This document shows, one piece after another, positions 24,159 through 34,378 of a stretch of DNA of 46,269 nt. The DNA comes from Thalassotalea sp. 42_200_T64 (GTDB lineage Bacteria > Pseudomonadota > Gammaproteobacteria > Enterobacterales > Alteromonadaceae), in the NCBI GenBank assembly GCA_002162925.1, contig MABC01000059.1, positions 1 through 46,269 on the forward strand, written 5' to 3'. The stretch's first letter is position 1. Every line of letters begins with the position of its first letter. The position numbers and the translations under genes are program-made. The notes beneath the pieces are model-generated. The model did not search any database, was not told the DNA's origin, and saw only the letters and a program-made list of their open reading frames with translations.

Positions 24159-24539
24159 CTAGTCTGAACTTTCAAAGTTCAGACTTAAGGAATTCACGCA
24201 ATAACGTTTAAACGTTGGCTCAGGACCATCATCAAATACGTGGCCTAAATGCGACTGACACGAATTGCAGCGAATTTCAGTTCGCGACATAGCATGGGAG
24301 TTATCGGGCAGATATTCGACGGCGCCATCAATAGCCAAATTAAAGCTTGGCCAACCACAACCTGATTGGAATTTACTGGTGCTGTTAAACAATGACTGTT
24401 GGCAGCAAACACACGTATAAGTGCCCTGCTGCCAATGTTCACAATATTTACCCGAAAATGGCGCTTCCGTTGCACCTAAACGGCAAACTTGAAAAGCATC
24501 AGCAGATAACATGTCTTTATATTTATCATCTGTGGTCAT
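24159..24539 (-). CDS. msrB: Peptide methionine-(R)-S-oxide reductase
   Basis: 126 residues, a standalone MsrB domain that repairs oxidised methionine in proteins. Zinc is held by C43/C46 and C91/C94. GCGWPSF (60-66) and the catalytic C114 in RYCVNS are clear. The last seven codons and stop lie in a 25-base palindrome. It starts 33 bases after gnd on the same strand, so it probably shares the gnd transcript, pairing NADPH production with oxidative repair. Confidence 0.95.
   Translation of the reverse strand: MTTDDKYKDMLSADAFQVCRLGATEAPFSGKYCEHWQQGTYTCVCCQQSLFNSTSKFQSGCGWPSFNLAIDGAVEYLPDNSHAMSRTEIRCNSCQSHLGHVFDDGPEPTFKRYCVNSLSLNFESSD
24161..24185. repeat. Perfect palindrome in the msrB 3' end
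   Basis: AGTCTGAACTTT, one base, AAAGTTCAGACT: twelve-base arms. It covers the final codons and stop of msrB (residues LNFESSD). Confidence 0.85.
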
Positions 24540-24572
24540 TTTATTGCTCCCGGTTAGGTTTAGCCATTAATC

Positions 24573-26099
24573 TTATACTTGCACAATTTTTCTGTTTTTA
24601 CTGCTCCATTGTACATGAAACTTTTGGCCGTCTGGTTTATCAACACGAGCGAAAGTGTGGGCACCAAAATAATCACGTTGCCCTTGTAACAGGTTTGCTG
24701 GTAACACCGCACTGCGCATAGAGTCATAATAGCTTAACGATGCCGAGATTGCGCCAATTGGAATACCCATCATCGTCGATTTGGCCACAGCAAAACGCCA
24801 GTTTTGTTGGTACTTACTTAATTGTTCACTAAAAAATGAGTCGATGAGTAAGTTTTCCAAATTTGGCTCGCGGATAAACGCATCGGTAATGGATTGTAAA
24901 AATACCGCTCTGATAATACAGCCTGAACGCCATATTTTGGCGATAGAGGAAAAATCCAGATCCCAGTTTTGTTCAATACTGGCAAGTTTCATTAATTGGA
25001 AACCTTGAGCATAAGCACAAATTTTTGCGCAATACAGTGCATCATGAAGCTGGTTTATAATTTGTTTCTGTTCATTTTCATCAATGGTTTGCGTCTCAGG
25101 CCCAGCCGGCGTTCGCGCAGCAACACCACGCAACTCTTTAAAAGCAGAAATAGAACGAGCATAAACTGCCTGTGAAATAGTTGGTGCCGGACACCCCAGT
25201 TCAAGCGAGCTTACCGCAGTCCATAAACCGGTACCTTTTTGCCCGGCTTTATCTAAAATAAGATCAACCAAATGCTGATCACTGTCCTGTTCTTTATGAC
25301 GTAGCACTTCTACCGTAATTTCCATCAAGTAACTGTCTAATACGCCTTCATTCCATGTCTCAAAGATGTTGGCAATTTTGTCACAGCTAAGTTTAAGCCC
25401 TTCTCTTAGCACATGATACGCTTCGCAAATCATTTGCATATCAGCATATTCGATGCCGTTATGGACCATTTTTACATAATGGCCAGCTCCTGCCGGGCCA
25501 ATATAATCTGCACAAGGGTCGCCTTCAGTAACTATTTGCCCAGGCTTGGTGCGTTCTAGTGGCTTGCCGCTAACACTATCAACTTTGGCTGCAATCGCAC
25601 TCCAAATAGGCTTCACTCGAGTCCACGCATATGCCGAACCACTTGGCATTAACGCCGGACCAAAACGAGCCCCTACTTCACCACCGGAAACGGCAGAAGA
25701 AAAGAAGATAAAGTTTTCACGATATTTTTCTTCTCGACTGACCGTATCCGTCCATAAACTATTGCCGGTATCAATGACGATATCATCCGGTTGGATACCC
25801 GCACCAATCAGGTTTTGACACACTTGATCAACCACCTCACCTGCAGGAACAGATAATACGATAAGGTGTGGCGTTTTCAATTTTGCTAATAACTCAGTGT
25901 ATGAAGAGCAACCGATGACTCTTGGTTGCTGATTTTGGTTCTCTGCTGCATCTTGTGCTATTACTGCAGAAACTTTCTCATAGTCTAAATCAAACGCAGC
26001 TACTTTATAGCAATTATCGGCTAAATTTAACACTAGGTTTTTCCCCATCACACCAAGGCCAATAAAGCCGATGTCACATTTTGTTGAATTTTCTGACAT
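24573..26099 (-). CDS. gnd: 6-phosphogluconate dehydrogenase, decarboxylating
   Basis: 508 residues, somewhat longer than the 468 of E. coli. It oxidises 6-phosphogluconate to ribulose 5-phosphate with NADP. The Rossmann motif GFIGLGVMGKNL is at about 11-22. GPAGAGHYVKMVHNGIEY carries the catalytic lysine and the substrate-binding HNGIEY block, and DKAGQKGTGLWT is the other family signature. It gives a pentose-phosphate branch at the point where edd leads to the Entner-Doudoroff pathway. It is divergent from gapA across a 213-base gap containing two palindromes. Confidence 0.95.
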   Translation of the reverse strand: MSENSTKCDIGFIGLGVMGKNLVLNLADNCYKVAAFDLDYEKVSAVIAQDAAENQNQQPRVIGCSSYTELLAKLKTPHLIVLSVPAGEVVDQVCQNLIGAGIQPDDIVIDTGNSLWTDTVSREEKYRENFIFFSSAVSGGEVGARFGPALMPSGSAYAWTRVKPIWSAIAAKVDSVSGKPLERTKPGQIVTEGDPCADYIGPAGAGHYVKMVHNGIEYADMQMICEAYHVLREGLKLSCDKIANIFETWNEGVLDSYLMEITVEVLRHKEQDSDQHLVDLILDKAGQKGTGLWTAVSSLELGCPAPTISQAVYARSISAFKELRGVAARTPAGPETQTIDENEQKQIINQLHDALYCAKICAYAQGFQLMKLASIEQNWDLDFSSIAKIWRSGCIIRAVFLQSITDAFIREPNLENLLIDSFFSEQLSKYQQNWRFAVAKSTMMGIPIGAISASLSYYDSMRSAVLPANLLQGQRDYFGAHTFARVDKPDGQKFHVQWSSKNRKIVQV

Positions 26100-26189
26100 T
26101 TTCTGTGTTTTCCATCGAAACAGCGATATTTAGGTATTAACGCCGTGAATATCTTTTTATGAGGGTATTCTGCCATACAAAGCAAATTT

Positions 26190-26204
26190 ATGTAATATTT
26201 ACAT
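26190..26204. promoter_or_regulatory. Candidate HexR-like palindrome upstream of gnd
   Basis: ATGTAA-TAT-TTACAT is a perfect dyad about 90 bases before the gnd start. It shares TGTAA/TTACA arms with the HexR box type but has a shorter core. Confidence 0.4.
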
Positions 26205-26228
26205 CATAATCAGCAAGAAACCTAATAA

Positions 26229-27347
<1,119 letters not shown>

Positions 27348-27380
27348 TTACTCACCTTTAAACTCTGGAATTACTCTAAC

Positions 27381-27410
27381 AAGTCCTGATTTATCAGGGC
27401 TTTTTTTTTA
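27381..27410 (+). terminator. Rho-independent terminator of gapA
   Basis: AAGTCCTGAT with ATCAGGGCTT (one wobble) followed by nine T. Confidence 0.88.
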
Positions 27411-27764
27411 TTTACCAAACATACCTTTTTTTACGTATTTATTAATGCTAATTTCATAAACCGAAGCCGAGATTTCGCTGACTCTTTATTACGTCTTTAT
27501 TTAGTTCCACTTCCATTTTCTAAATCACCTTCATAACTGTGCGGATAATATGAAGAGAAGTTACCTTTTTGTATATGACACGAGTACGACAATACTAGGC
27601 CATGTAAGGATAAGGCTACATTAATCGCTGATTTATTGAATTTTATGTTCAGATAATTATCTAACTACTGGCGGGAGAGTCAGCCGGTTTTTCTATAGAT
27701 TTTCTTGGTTCTGTTGATCTTTGGAGTTCATTTTTGCAACGATTTATTTTAATAACTTATCACT
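27411..27764. other. 354-base intergenic stretch, no gene seen
   Basis: AT-rich sequence with no credible frame, no recognisable palindromic operator and no clear ribosome site before the next gene. It probably holds the promoter of the outer-membrane protein gene. Confidence 0.4.
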
Positions 27765-28340
27765 ATGGTTAAAACGATAATTATATTGCTATGTGGTTTT
27801 TTACCCTATGGCCAAACGCTTGCCGGCGACTATGCATTTACTTTTTATCGTGGCAAATACACAGACAACGGGCTGGTTGATGAAATTTTACGGTTTAAAG
27901 ACATTAAGTTTGAGAATTCCTATTTAGTTGCCGTTGCCCTGAGCAAAAAAATTGACTGGCCAACTAACAACCGACATTGGGAGTTTGAAGGACAGCTAGT
28001 CAAACACTTCAGTGCTCAGCAACACTGGGAAGTCAATGTATTGTTTAGCCATCGCTGGAAGAACTTCAGCTGGGATAACATAGTGAAAACCACTTTTGCG
28101 ATTGGTGACGGGTTCTCTTATGCCACTCAAGTACCTCCGATCGAAATATCCAGCCACACAAACTCTGGTGCGGCTAAGGTTCCTAACTACTTCTTACTTG
28201 AAATTACATTTCAATTACCCACGCAAAACGATTGGGCTTTAGTCGCAAGAATTCATCATCGATCAGGTTTAGACCGGCTAATTAATAACGTCGGGGGTGG
28301 TTCCAACCATATTTCTTTGGGTATTAAGTGGTATTTCTAA
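27765..28340 (+). CDS. Putative outer-membrane beta-barrel, PagL-like C-terminus
   Basis: 191 residues. A signal peptide (about 1-20, cleavage near TLAG) is followed by alternating hydrophobic strands and a C-terminal aromatic residue (WYF), as in small outer-membrane barrels. Near the end RIHHRSG contains an H-x-S that resembles the PagL lipid A 3-O-deacylase active site, and GGGSNHISLGIKWYF resembles its last strand. The glutamate expected about 12 residues after the serine is not evident (the position is in a Gly run), so activity is doubtful. It stands alone between gapA and the eda operon, and no strong ribosome site precedes the ATG. Confidence 0.6.
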   Translation: MVKTIIILLCGFLPYGQTLAGDYAFTFYRGKYTDNGLVDEILRFKDIKFENSYLVAVALSKKIDWPTNNRHWEFEGQLVKHFSAQQHWEVNVLFSHRWKNFSWDNIVKTTFAIGDGFSYATQVPPIEISSHTNSGAAKVPNYFLLEITFQLPTQNDWALVARIHHRSGLDRLINNVGGGSNHISLGIKWYF

Positions 28341-28427
28341 CACCAGGAAGATGCTTAAAAGTAGCATTAGCAAACTAAAAATGGTATTGAATTAGCGAGT
28401 GGCTTTGTTGCCCATCAAACAACAAGG

Positions 28428-28460
28428 GGAAAAGGTGATTTAGTTAAAAACTAAATCACC
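28428..28460 (-). terminator. Terminator of the zwf-eda operon
   Basis: GGTGATTTAG (28434-28443) and CTAAATCACC (28451-28460), a perfect ten-base stem with a seven-base loop; on the minus strand it is followed by TTTT. Confidence 0.75.
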
Positions 28461-28484
28461 AGTAATACAGAGGCGTTTTGGCAA

Positions 28485-29141
28485 CTACGCGAAAGCTGCG
28501 CTTGCTGCTACCGCTTTTTTCGTGATTTCAGTAATAGCATCCCAATCTTTGGCCGCAACCACATTGTCTGGAACTAACCAAGAACCACCGACACAACTTA
28601 CGTTGCCCAGGCTTAGGTAATTGCCCATATTTGACTCGTTGATACCACCCGTTGGACAAAAACGAATATTAGGGAACGGACCCGAAATAGATTTAATCGC
28701 CTTCGCCCCACCAACGGCTTCTGCCGGGAAGAATTTAAAATGATCAAAACCGGCATCGATACCTGTCATTAATTCAGATATCGATGCGATACCCGGAATT
28801 AACGGAATCGAAGATTGCTTAGCCGCGGCTAATAACTCTTTGGTTAAACCCGGGCTAATGGCAAATTTTGCGCCAGCATCGATTGACTGTTGCAGAGTTT
28901 CTGGATTGATCACGGTACCAGAGCCAATCATAGCTTCGGGCACGTTGGTGGCAATTTCTTTAATTACTGCTAAGGCATTAGCCGTTCTTAACGTGACTTC
29001 TAACACACTGATACCGCCTGCGATTAACGCTTTGGCAATCGGTACCGCATCTTCAACGTTTTCTATAACAAGTACAGGGACTATGTTGCCCAATGCAAAG
29101 ATTTCTTCTGGCTGAGTTTGCCAAGTATTCGTTAACGACAT
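28485..29141 (-). CDS. eda: 2-keto-3-deoxy-6-phosphogluconate aldolase
   Basis: 218 residues. A class I aldolase splitting KDPG into pyruvate and glyceraldehyde 3-phosphate, the last Entner-Doudoroff step. The Schiff-base lysine is K136 in FKFFPAE, and E49 in LEVTLRT is the acid/base residue. GSGTVINP and CPTGGI complete the family pattern. Its start overlaps the end of glk by ten bases. It is last in the zwf-pgl-edd-glk-eda operon and is followed by a hairpin. Confidence 0.96.
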   Translation of the reverse strand: MSLTNTWQTQPEEIFALGNIVPVLVIENVEDAVPIAKALIAGGISVLEVTLRTANALAVIKEIATNVPEAMIGSGTVINPETLQQSIDAGAKFAISPGLTKELLAAAKQSSIPLIPGIASISELMTGIDAGFDHFKFFPAEAVGGAKAIKSISGPFPNIRFCPTGGINESNMGNYLSLGNVSCVGGSWLVPDNVVAAKDWDAITEITKKAVAASAAFA

Positions 29142-30112
29142 AATGCCTCATTACTATTTTGTTGAATAAGATAAGCACTGGCACCTAAAAGGCCAGGTTG
29201 TGCTTCGGTAATTACATAAGTTGGTATTGTGGAATTTAATGCTGCAAAGCGATTTTTGGCAACAAAGCGGGCTCTAAATTCACTATTTTTTAGAAATTCG
29301 ATAAAACGAGGAACTATGCCTCCGGCAATATAAACACCACCAGCGGCAAGTGTGGTTAATGCAAGATTTCCGGCAAAGCTGCCCAGGATTTTACAAAATT
29401 GATTTAGTGTTTCGACACAAACGTCACACGAACTATCTAACGCTTTCGCGGTAATGTCTTTGGCATGGTAAGCCTGGCATTCAATACCTTTGATCGAACA
29501 TAGCGCTTGATAAATTTGTTCGATACCCAGGCCGGATAATACTTGTTCATAAGAAACCCGAGAATATTTTTGCTGTAAGAAGCGTAAAATTTCTACCTCG
29601 GTATTATCTACCGCAGCAAAGTCTACGTGACCGCCTTCACCGCCGATACTGAGCCATTGGTCGTTACCCCAAATGACATTCGCAACACCTAACCCCGTAC
29701 CCGGACCACAAATCGCAATGGGTTTTTGCGGAACGGCTTCACCGCCACCAATTTTAACCTTTTGTTGATTGGATAATTTCGGTACTGCCCAGGCAATCGC
29801 GGTGTAATCGTTAATTAAATACAAACGATTTAAATTCAAATCTGCTTTTAATGCCGATTGCGAGAATTGCCAAGGTAAATTTGTCATGTTGATCAAATCT
29901 TGATCAACGGGACAAGCAATTGCCAGACAGGCATTCACCCGAGTACTGTCGAGAGAATTATTACTAAAATAAATCTCTAAAACGGCTTTTAAACTTTCAA
30001 ATTCATTACATTGAAATAGTTCGATATCGTTAACGCTACCATCAGCAACAACACCTATTCGTAGATTAGTGCCGCCAATATCGGCGACAATATTAATAGC
30101 ATCGACAGACAT
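29132..30112 (-). CDS. glk: Glucokinase
   Basis: 326 residues, the proteobacterial Glk family. It phosphorylates glucose with ATP and so feeds zwf. The phosphate-binding ADIGGTNLRIGV lies at about 10-21, CGPGTGLGVA in mid-protein, and GGEGGHVDFA is the glucose-contacting block. Its start touches the edd stop by one base and its end overlaps eda. Its place inside the Entner-Doudoroff operon means free glucose is the expected entry substrate, rather than PTS glucose. Confidence 0.95.
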   Translation of the reverse strand: MSVDAINIVADIGGTNLRIGVVADGSVNDIELFQCNEFESLKAVLEIYFSNNSLDSTRVNACLAIACPVDQDLINMTNLPWQFSQSALKADLNLNRLYLINDYTAIAWAVPKLSNQQKVKIGGGEAVPQKPIAICGPGTGLGVANVIWGNDQWLSIGGEGGHVDFAAVDNTEVEILRFLQQKYSRVSYEQVLSGLGIEQIYQALCSIKGIECQAYHAKDITAKALDSSCDVCVETLNQFCKILGSFAGNLALTTLAAGGVYIAGGIVPRFIEFLKNSEFRARFVAKNRFAALNSTIPTYVITEAQPGLLGASAYLIQQNSNEALCR

Positions 30113-31938
30113 TAACTATTGTCCTTAACAAACAGTGAACAAGCACCCGTTTCTGCGTCACTTAAATTGTTGCGCATAAAGCCAAATAATTCACGGCCAA
30201 TACCGGAATGCTCATGCTGAGCAGTAAATGCAGCTGGCGTACGTTGTGCTAATTCTTGTTCATCTACCAACAAGGTTAATTCGCCCGTTTGACCATCAAT
30301 ATTGATCATGTCACCGGTTTGTACTTTAGCAATTAAGCCACCATCCAGCGCTTCTGGTACTAAGTGAATTGCCGCAGGTACTTTACCTGAAGCCCCCGAC
30401 ATACGACCGTCGGTCACTAATGCCACTTTAAAGCCTTTATCTTGCAGTACACCAAGTGGCGGCGTTAACTTATGACACTCTGGCATACCACGGGCTTTTG
30501 GTCCCTGGAAACGGACCACAGCAACGAAGTCTTTATCTAATTCACCAGCATGGAAGGCTTTATCTAAATCGTGTTGATCTTCAAACACCACGGCTGGTGC
30601 TTTAATAATCTCGGCTCCCGGAGGTAATGCCGACGTTTTTAATACTGAACGACCCAAGTTACCTTTCAGTACTTTCAGGCCGCCATCTTCTTTAAATGGT
30701 TTACCAGAGGCTGCAATAACCTCAATGTCGCCAGATTGTGTCGGCCCATCTAACCACACTAACTTACCATCAACCATGGTTGGCACTTGCGTATATTTTT
30801 CAAGACCCTGACCACAAATAGTATTAACGTCTTCGTGAACTAAACCAGCATCGATTAATTCTCTGAATAATAACGCCATACCGCCCGCTTCCTGGAATTG
30901 ATTGATATCGGCAAAACCATTCGGGTAAATACGCGTCATTAACGGCACCGCATCCGATAAATCGGCAAAATCATCGTAGTTGATGATAATGCCGGCAGCG
31001 CGGGCAAAAGCGATGATGTGCATGGTCAAGTTGGTAGAGCCACCCGTTGCTAACAGAGCAACAATGGCATTGACAATCGATTTTTCATCGATCATTTCGC
31101 CAACCGGCACATAGTTGCCTGACTGTGGCGTCAATCGGGTGACTTGACGGGCTGCGGCTTTGGTTAATTCTTCGCGTAACTGGGTGTTTGGTGCCACAAA
31201 AGATGCACCAGGTAAGTGTAACCCCATCACTTCCACAACCAACTGGTTAGAGTTTGCCGTGCCGAAAAACGTACAAGTGCCCGGGCTATGGTAAGAGGCC
31301 GACTCTGCTTCGAGCAGCTTGTCCTGACCAACCTCACCTTCAGCATATTGCTGACGAACTCGAGCTTTTTCTTTGTTAGGTAGCCCTGATGGCATCGGAC
31401 CGGCCGGTACGAATACCGTAGGTAAATGACCAAAGGTCATGGTGGCGATTAATAATCCAGGGACAATTTTATCGCAAATACCTAGCATTAAGGTGCCATC
31501 GAACATGTTATGAGATAACGCCACTGCCGATGACATGGCGATAACATCGCGGCTCATCAGGCTCAGGTCCATGCCTGGTTGACCTTGGGTAACACCATCA
31601 CACATGGCCGGCACGCCACCGGCAAACTGGGCAACACCACCGGTTTCTCGTACCGCATCTTTAAGGATTTGAGGATAGGTTTCGTATGGCTGATGGGCAG
31701 AAAGCATATCGTTATACGCAGAAACAATCGCCACGTCACTGTGATTTAACCCAGTTAAGATAGATTTATCTTCTTTGCCACATGCGGCAAAGCCGTGGGC
31801 AAGGTTGCCACAAGATAACACCGACCTATGTACTTTTGATGATTTTGCTTGATTAATTTTATCCAGATACTGACTACGCAAGTCTTTGCTGCGAGCAATA
31901 ATGCGTTCAGTGACCGCTTGAATTTGAGGTTTTATCAT
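30112..31938 (-). CDS. edd: Phosphogluconate dehydratase
   Basis: 608 residues, the usual length. An IlvD/Edd-family iron-sulfur dehydratase converting 6-phosphogluconate to KDPG. Cysteines of the cluster lie in [18 protein letters not shown] and in [10 protein letters not shown], and the C-terminal [17 protein letters not shown] is a family signature. It follows pgl by three bases and overlaps glk by one, at the centre of the operon. Confidence 0.97.
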   Translation of the reverse strand: MIKPQIQAVTERIIARSKDLRSQYLDKINQAKSSKVHRSVLSCGNLAHGFAACGKEDKSILTGLNHSDVAIVSAYNDMLSAHQPYETYPQILKDAVRETGGVAQFAGGVPAMCDGVTQGQPGMDLSLMSRDVIAMSSAVALSHNMFDGTLMLGICDKIVPGLLIATMTFGHLPTVFVPAGPMPSGLPNKEKARVRQQYAEGEVGQDKLLEAESASYHSPGTCTFFGTANSNQLVVEVMGLHLPGASFVAPNTQLREELTKAAARQVTRLTPQSGNYVPVGEMIDEKSIVNAIVALLATGGSTNLTMHIIAFARAAGIIINYDDFADLSDAVPLMTRIYPNGFADINQFQEAGGMALLFRELIDAGLVHEDVNTICGQGLEKYTQVPTMVDGKLVWLDGPTQSGDIEVIAASGKPFKEDGGLKVLKGNLGRSVLKTSALPPGAEIIKAPAVVFEDQHDLDKAFHAGELDKDFVAVVRFQGPKARGMPECHKLTPPLGVLQDKGFKVALVTDGRMSGASGKVPAAIHLVPEALDGGLIAKVQTGDMINIDGQTGELTLLVDEQELAQRTPAAFTAQHEHSGIGRELFGFMRNNLSDAETGACSLFVKDNS

Positions 31939-31941
31939 AAG

Positions 31942-32634
31942 TTATTCCGCCCAGAAAATTTCACAGGCTTTATCCTGATGGTGTAAGAAAGCACGAATAG
32001 GCATTTCTATGGCATTGTTATTGGCAAGTGCACTTTGCAACACTTGTTGCTTGGCATCGCCAACAAGGTGTAAATAAAGATGAGCTGCATTGATCAACGC
32101 CGAAAAGTTGAATGTCACTCGCTCATAAGGTGCAGTTGTTGGCACCGTTTTCATTAAACAAGGAGCATTGTTAGCGTCTAACCCCTGCTCTACTTGCTCA
32201 GAGCAAGGGAAAATTGAAGCGGTGTGACCGTCTTCACCCATACCTAAAATAACCACATCTAACGGCATAAATTGTTGCGCTTGCGCTGTCAGAGTGTTTA
32301 AGTATTCTGCTGTTAACTGCGATGCTTGCTTCAGTGAAAAGAACCTTGCCTTAACCGCTTTGTTTTTTAACAGGTTTTCTCTAAGCAAGCGATCGTTTGA
32401 ATCCTTACTATCCGTATCCACCCAACGATCATCGACCAAGGTAATGGTTACGTTTGACCAGTCCAGAGGCATATTCGATAAATGCGTAAACAAGCCTTTT
32501 GGCGTGCTACCACCAGAAAATGCAATACTGGCGTAACCTTTCACCGAGATAGCGTCGCTTAGCTGCTGAGCAATCTGTTTGGCAAACGCTAAATCGAGTT
32601 CGTCTCGCGAGACAAAAGTATGTTGCTTGATCAT
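31942..32634 (-). CDS. pgl: 6-phosphogluconolactonase
   Basis: 230 residues from the ATG at 32634, which overlaps the zwf stop as TAATG; an in-frame GTG at 32646 would add four residues. It hydrolyses 6-phosphogluconolactone. Of the NagB/DevB type: SGGSTPKGLF near residue 40 and GMGEDGHTASIFP near residue 135 mark the active site. It is the second gene of the operon, between zwf and edd. Confidence 0.95.
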   Translation of the reverse strand: MIKQHTFVSRDELDLAFAKQIAQQLSDAISVKGYASIAFSGGSTPKGLFTHLSNMPLDWSNVTITLVDDRWVDTDSKDSNDRLLRENLLKNKAVKARFFSLKQASQLTAEYLNTLTAQAQQFMPLDVVILGMGEDGHTASIFPCSEQVEQGLDANNAPCLMKTVPTTAPYERVTFNFSALINAAHLYLHLVGDAKQQVLQSALANNNAIEMPIRAFLHHQDKACEIFWAE

Positions 32635-34100
32635 TATTCGTCCCACTCTCTATCATCACGAGCAATTAACGAAATCGATGATACCGGACCCCAACTGCCA
32701 CTGGCGTAGCTTTTCGGCGTTTCGTTAGAATTTTCCCAAGCTGCCATGATGCTATCAACCCATTGCCATGACGCTTCTACTTCATCACGACGAATGAACA
32801 AACCGGCATTACCATTGATGGCGCTTAAAATAAGACGCTCGTAGGCATCAATCACTCGAGAGGCATCTTTGAGATCAGAAAAACTTAAATCGAGTTTGGT
32901 TTCTCTAATTTGCAGCTCTTTGGTAATACCAGGCACCTTATTCATCACCGTTAATTCAACCCCTTCATCAGGTTGTAATCGTATGGTCAGTTTGTTGGCC
33001 GGTAATTGGGTAAAACTGCTGTCAAAGATATTGTGCGGTTGGTGTTTAAAATGAATTACCACTTCCGAATGTTTACAGGCCATGCGTTTCCCGGTACGTA
33101 GGTAAAATGGTACGCCCGCCCAACGCCAGTTATCAATTTCAGCCTTGATCGCAACAAACGTTTCAGTGCTGCTATCTACATTTGCCCCTTCTTCTTCTAA
33201 ATAACCCGGAACCTGGTCACCATTCATGTATCCTTTGGTATATTGTCCACGAACCGTTTTGTCTTGAATGTTACTGTGGTCAATTTTGCGCAGCGCTTTA
33301 ATAACTTTTAATTTTTCATCACGAATGTTCTCAGATGATAAATCCGTAGGCGGCTCCATCGCTAGCAAGGATAAAATTTGCAACAAATGGTTTTGAACCA
33401 TATCGCGCATTTGGCCAGTACCATCATAAAAGCCCCAACGGCCTTCGATACCAACGCTTTCGGCTACGGTAATTTGCACATGATCGATACAAGTATGATC
33501 CCAGTTAGTACTAAACAGGGAATTGGCAAAACGCAATGAGATAAGATTTAACACGGTTTCTTTGCCAAGATAATGATCGATACGATAAGTTTGTGATTCT
33601 AGAAAATGACGACTGACTAAATCATTAATCACTTTTGATGATTCGAGATCATTCCCTATCGGTTTTTCCATGACGACACGGGCATATTTACTATTTAATT
33701 TATGAGCATGCAAGCCATCGGCAATTAAACCGTATATAGATGGTGGTGTTGCTAAATAATATAAGGTGTAAACATCGCCTTTTAATTCTTTGGCTAGGCC
33801 TTTAAAAGCCTTCTGATCAGAAAAGTCGAGTTTTACATAGCTAAATTGGCGAATAAACTGCTCTACTTTTTCATCATTAATTTGCTCGCCAATGAAGGTG
33901 TTCAGGCTCTCTTTAACAAAGTTTTGAAACGCTGAATCGTCATATTCGACACGGGCAACGCCAATAATTTTAACATCATCTACTAACAAATTTTCGTTAT
34001 ATAGATGGTAAAGGGCTGCAAATAATTTACGTTTAGATAAATCACCTACCGCACCAAATAACACAATTTGTTCGGCTGATTGTAAAGAAGGTTGACTCAT
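32634..34100 (-). CDS. zwf: Glucose-6-phosphate 1-dehydrogenase
   Basis: 488 residues. It oxidises glucose 6-phosphate to the lactone with NADP. The dinucleotide motif GAVGDLSKRKL is at 16-26, the substrate motif RIDHYLGKE at 173-181 (K180), and EKPIGND precedes it. It is first in zwf-pgl-edd-glk-eda and is divergent from hexR; HexR-like boxes lie in the shared gap, the nearest 22 bases before this start. Confidence 0.97.
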   Translation of the reverse strand: MSQPSLQSAEQIVLFGAVGDLSKRKLFAALYHLYNENLLVDDVKIIGVARVEYDDSAFQNFVKESLNTFIGEQINDEKVEQFIRQFSYVKLDFSDQKAFKGLAKELKGDVYTLYYLATPPSIYGLIADGLHAHKLNSKYARVVMEKPIGNDLESSKVINDLVSRHFLESQTYRIDHYLGKETVLNLISLRFANSLFSTNWDHTCIDHVQITVAESVGIEGRWGFYDGTGQMRDMVQNHLLQILSLLAMEPPTDLSSENIRDEKLKVIKALRKIDHSNIQDKTVRGQYTKGYMNGDQVPGYLEEEGANVDSSTETFVAIKAEIDNWRWAGVPFYLRTGKRMACKHSEVVIHFKHQPHNIFDSSFTQLPANKLTIRLQPDEGVELTVMNKVPGITKELQIRETKLDLSFSDLKDASRVIDAYERLILSAINGNAGLFIRRDEVEASWQWVDSIMAAWENSNETPKSYASGSWGPVSSISLIARDDREWDE

Positions 34101-34122
34101 GGGTATTAATCTCTCAACACAA

Positions 34123-34137
34123 TGAAAATAAATTACA
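34123..34137. promoter_or_regulatory. Degenerate HexR-like box before zwf
   Basis: TGAAAATAAATTACA has a perfect right half (AATTACA) and a degenerate left half. Confidence 0.4.
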
Positions 34138-34183
34138 TTTAAGCTTAATTTATACTGATAATAGCCGAAGGTAAAGCATAATT

Positions 34184-34198
34184 TGTAATTTAATTACA
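34184..34198. promoter_or_regulatory. HexR box in the zwf/hexR gap
   Basis: TGTAATTTAATTACA is a perfect 15-base palindrome with a single central base and matches the HexR operator type of Shewanella and relatives. It sits 84 bases from zwf and 180 from hexR, suited to repress the zwf operon and possibly hexR itself. Confidence 0.8.
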
Positions 34199-34300
34199 CG
34201 ATAGATCCCTTTGCCAGTAAGGTTTAGCTGGATATTTATGATCTTTATAAATAATAACCCCGCAAAAAGTATAGAAATACGTTAAAATAAATCACAAGTA

Positions 34301-34315
34301 TGAAATAAATTTACA
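34301..34315. promoter_or_regulatory. Degenerate HexR-like site before hexR
   Basis: TGAAATAAATTTACA, a weak dyad 63 bases before hexR; a second degenerate TTTACA half lies near 34345. Autoregulation is the possible role. Confidence 0.3.
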
Positions 34316-34378
34316 TAAATACTGTTTTATTGGGTAAAAATAATTTACAGTATTAACAAACCAAGATGAGGTCTGTTA

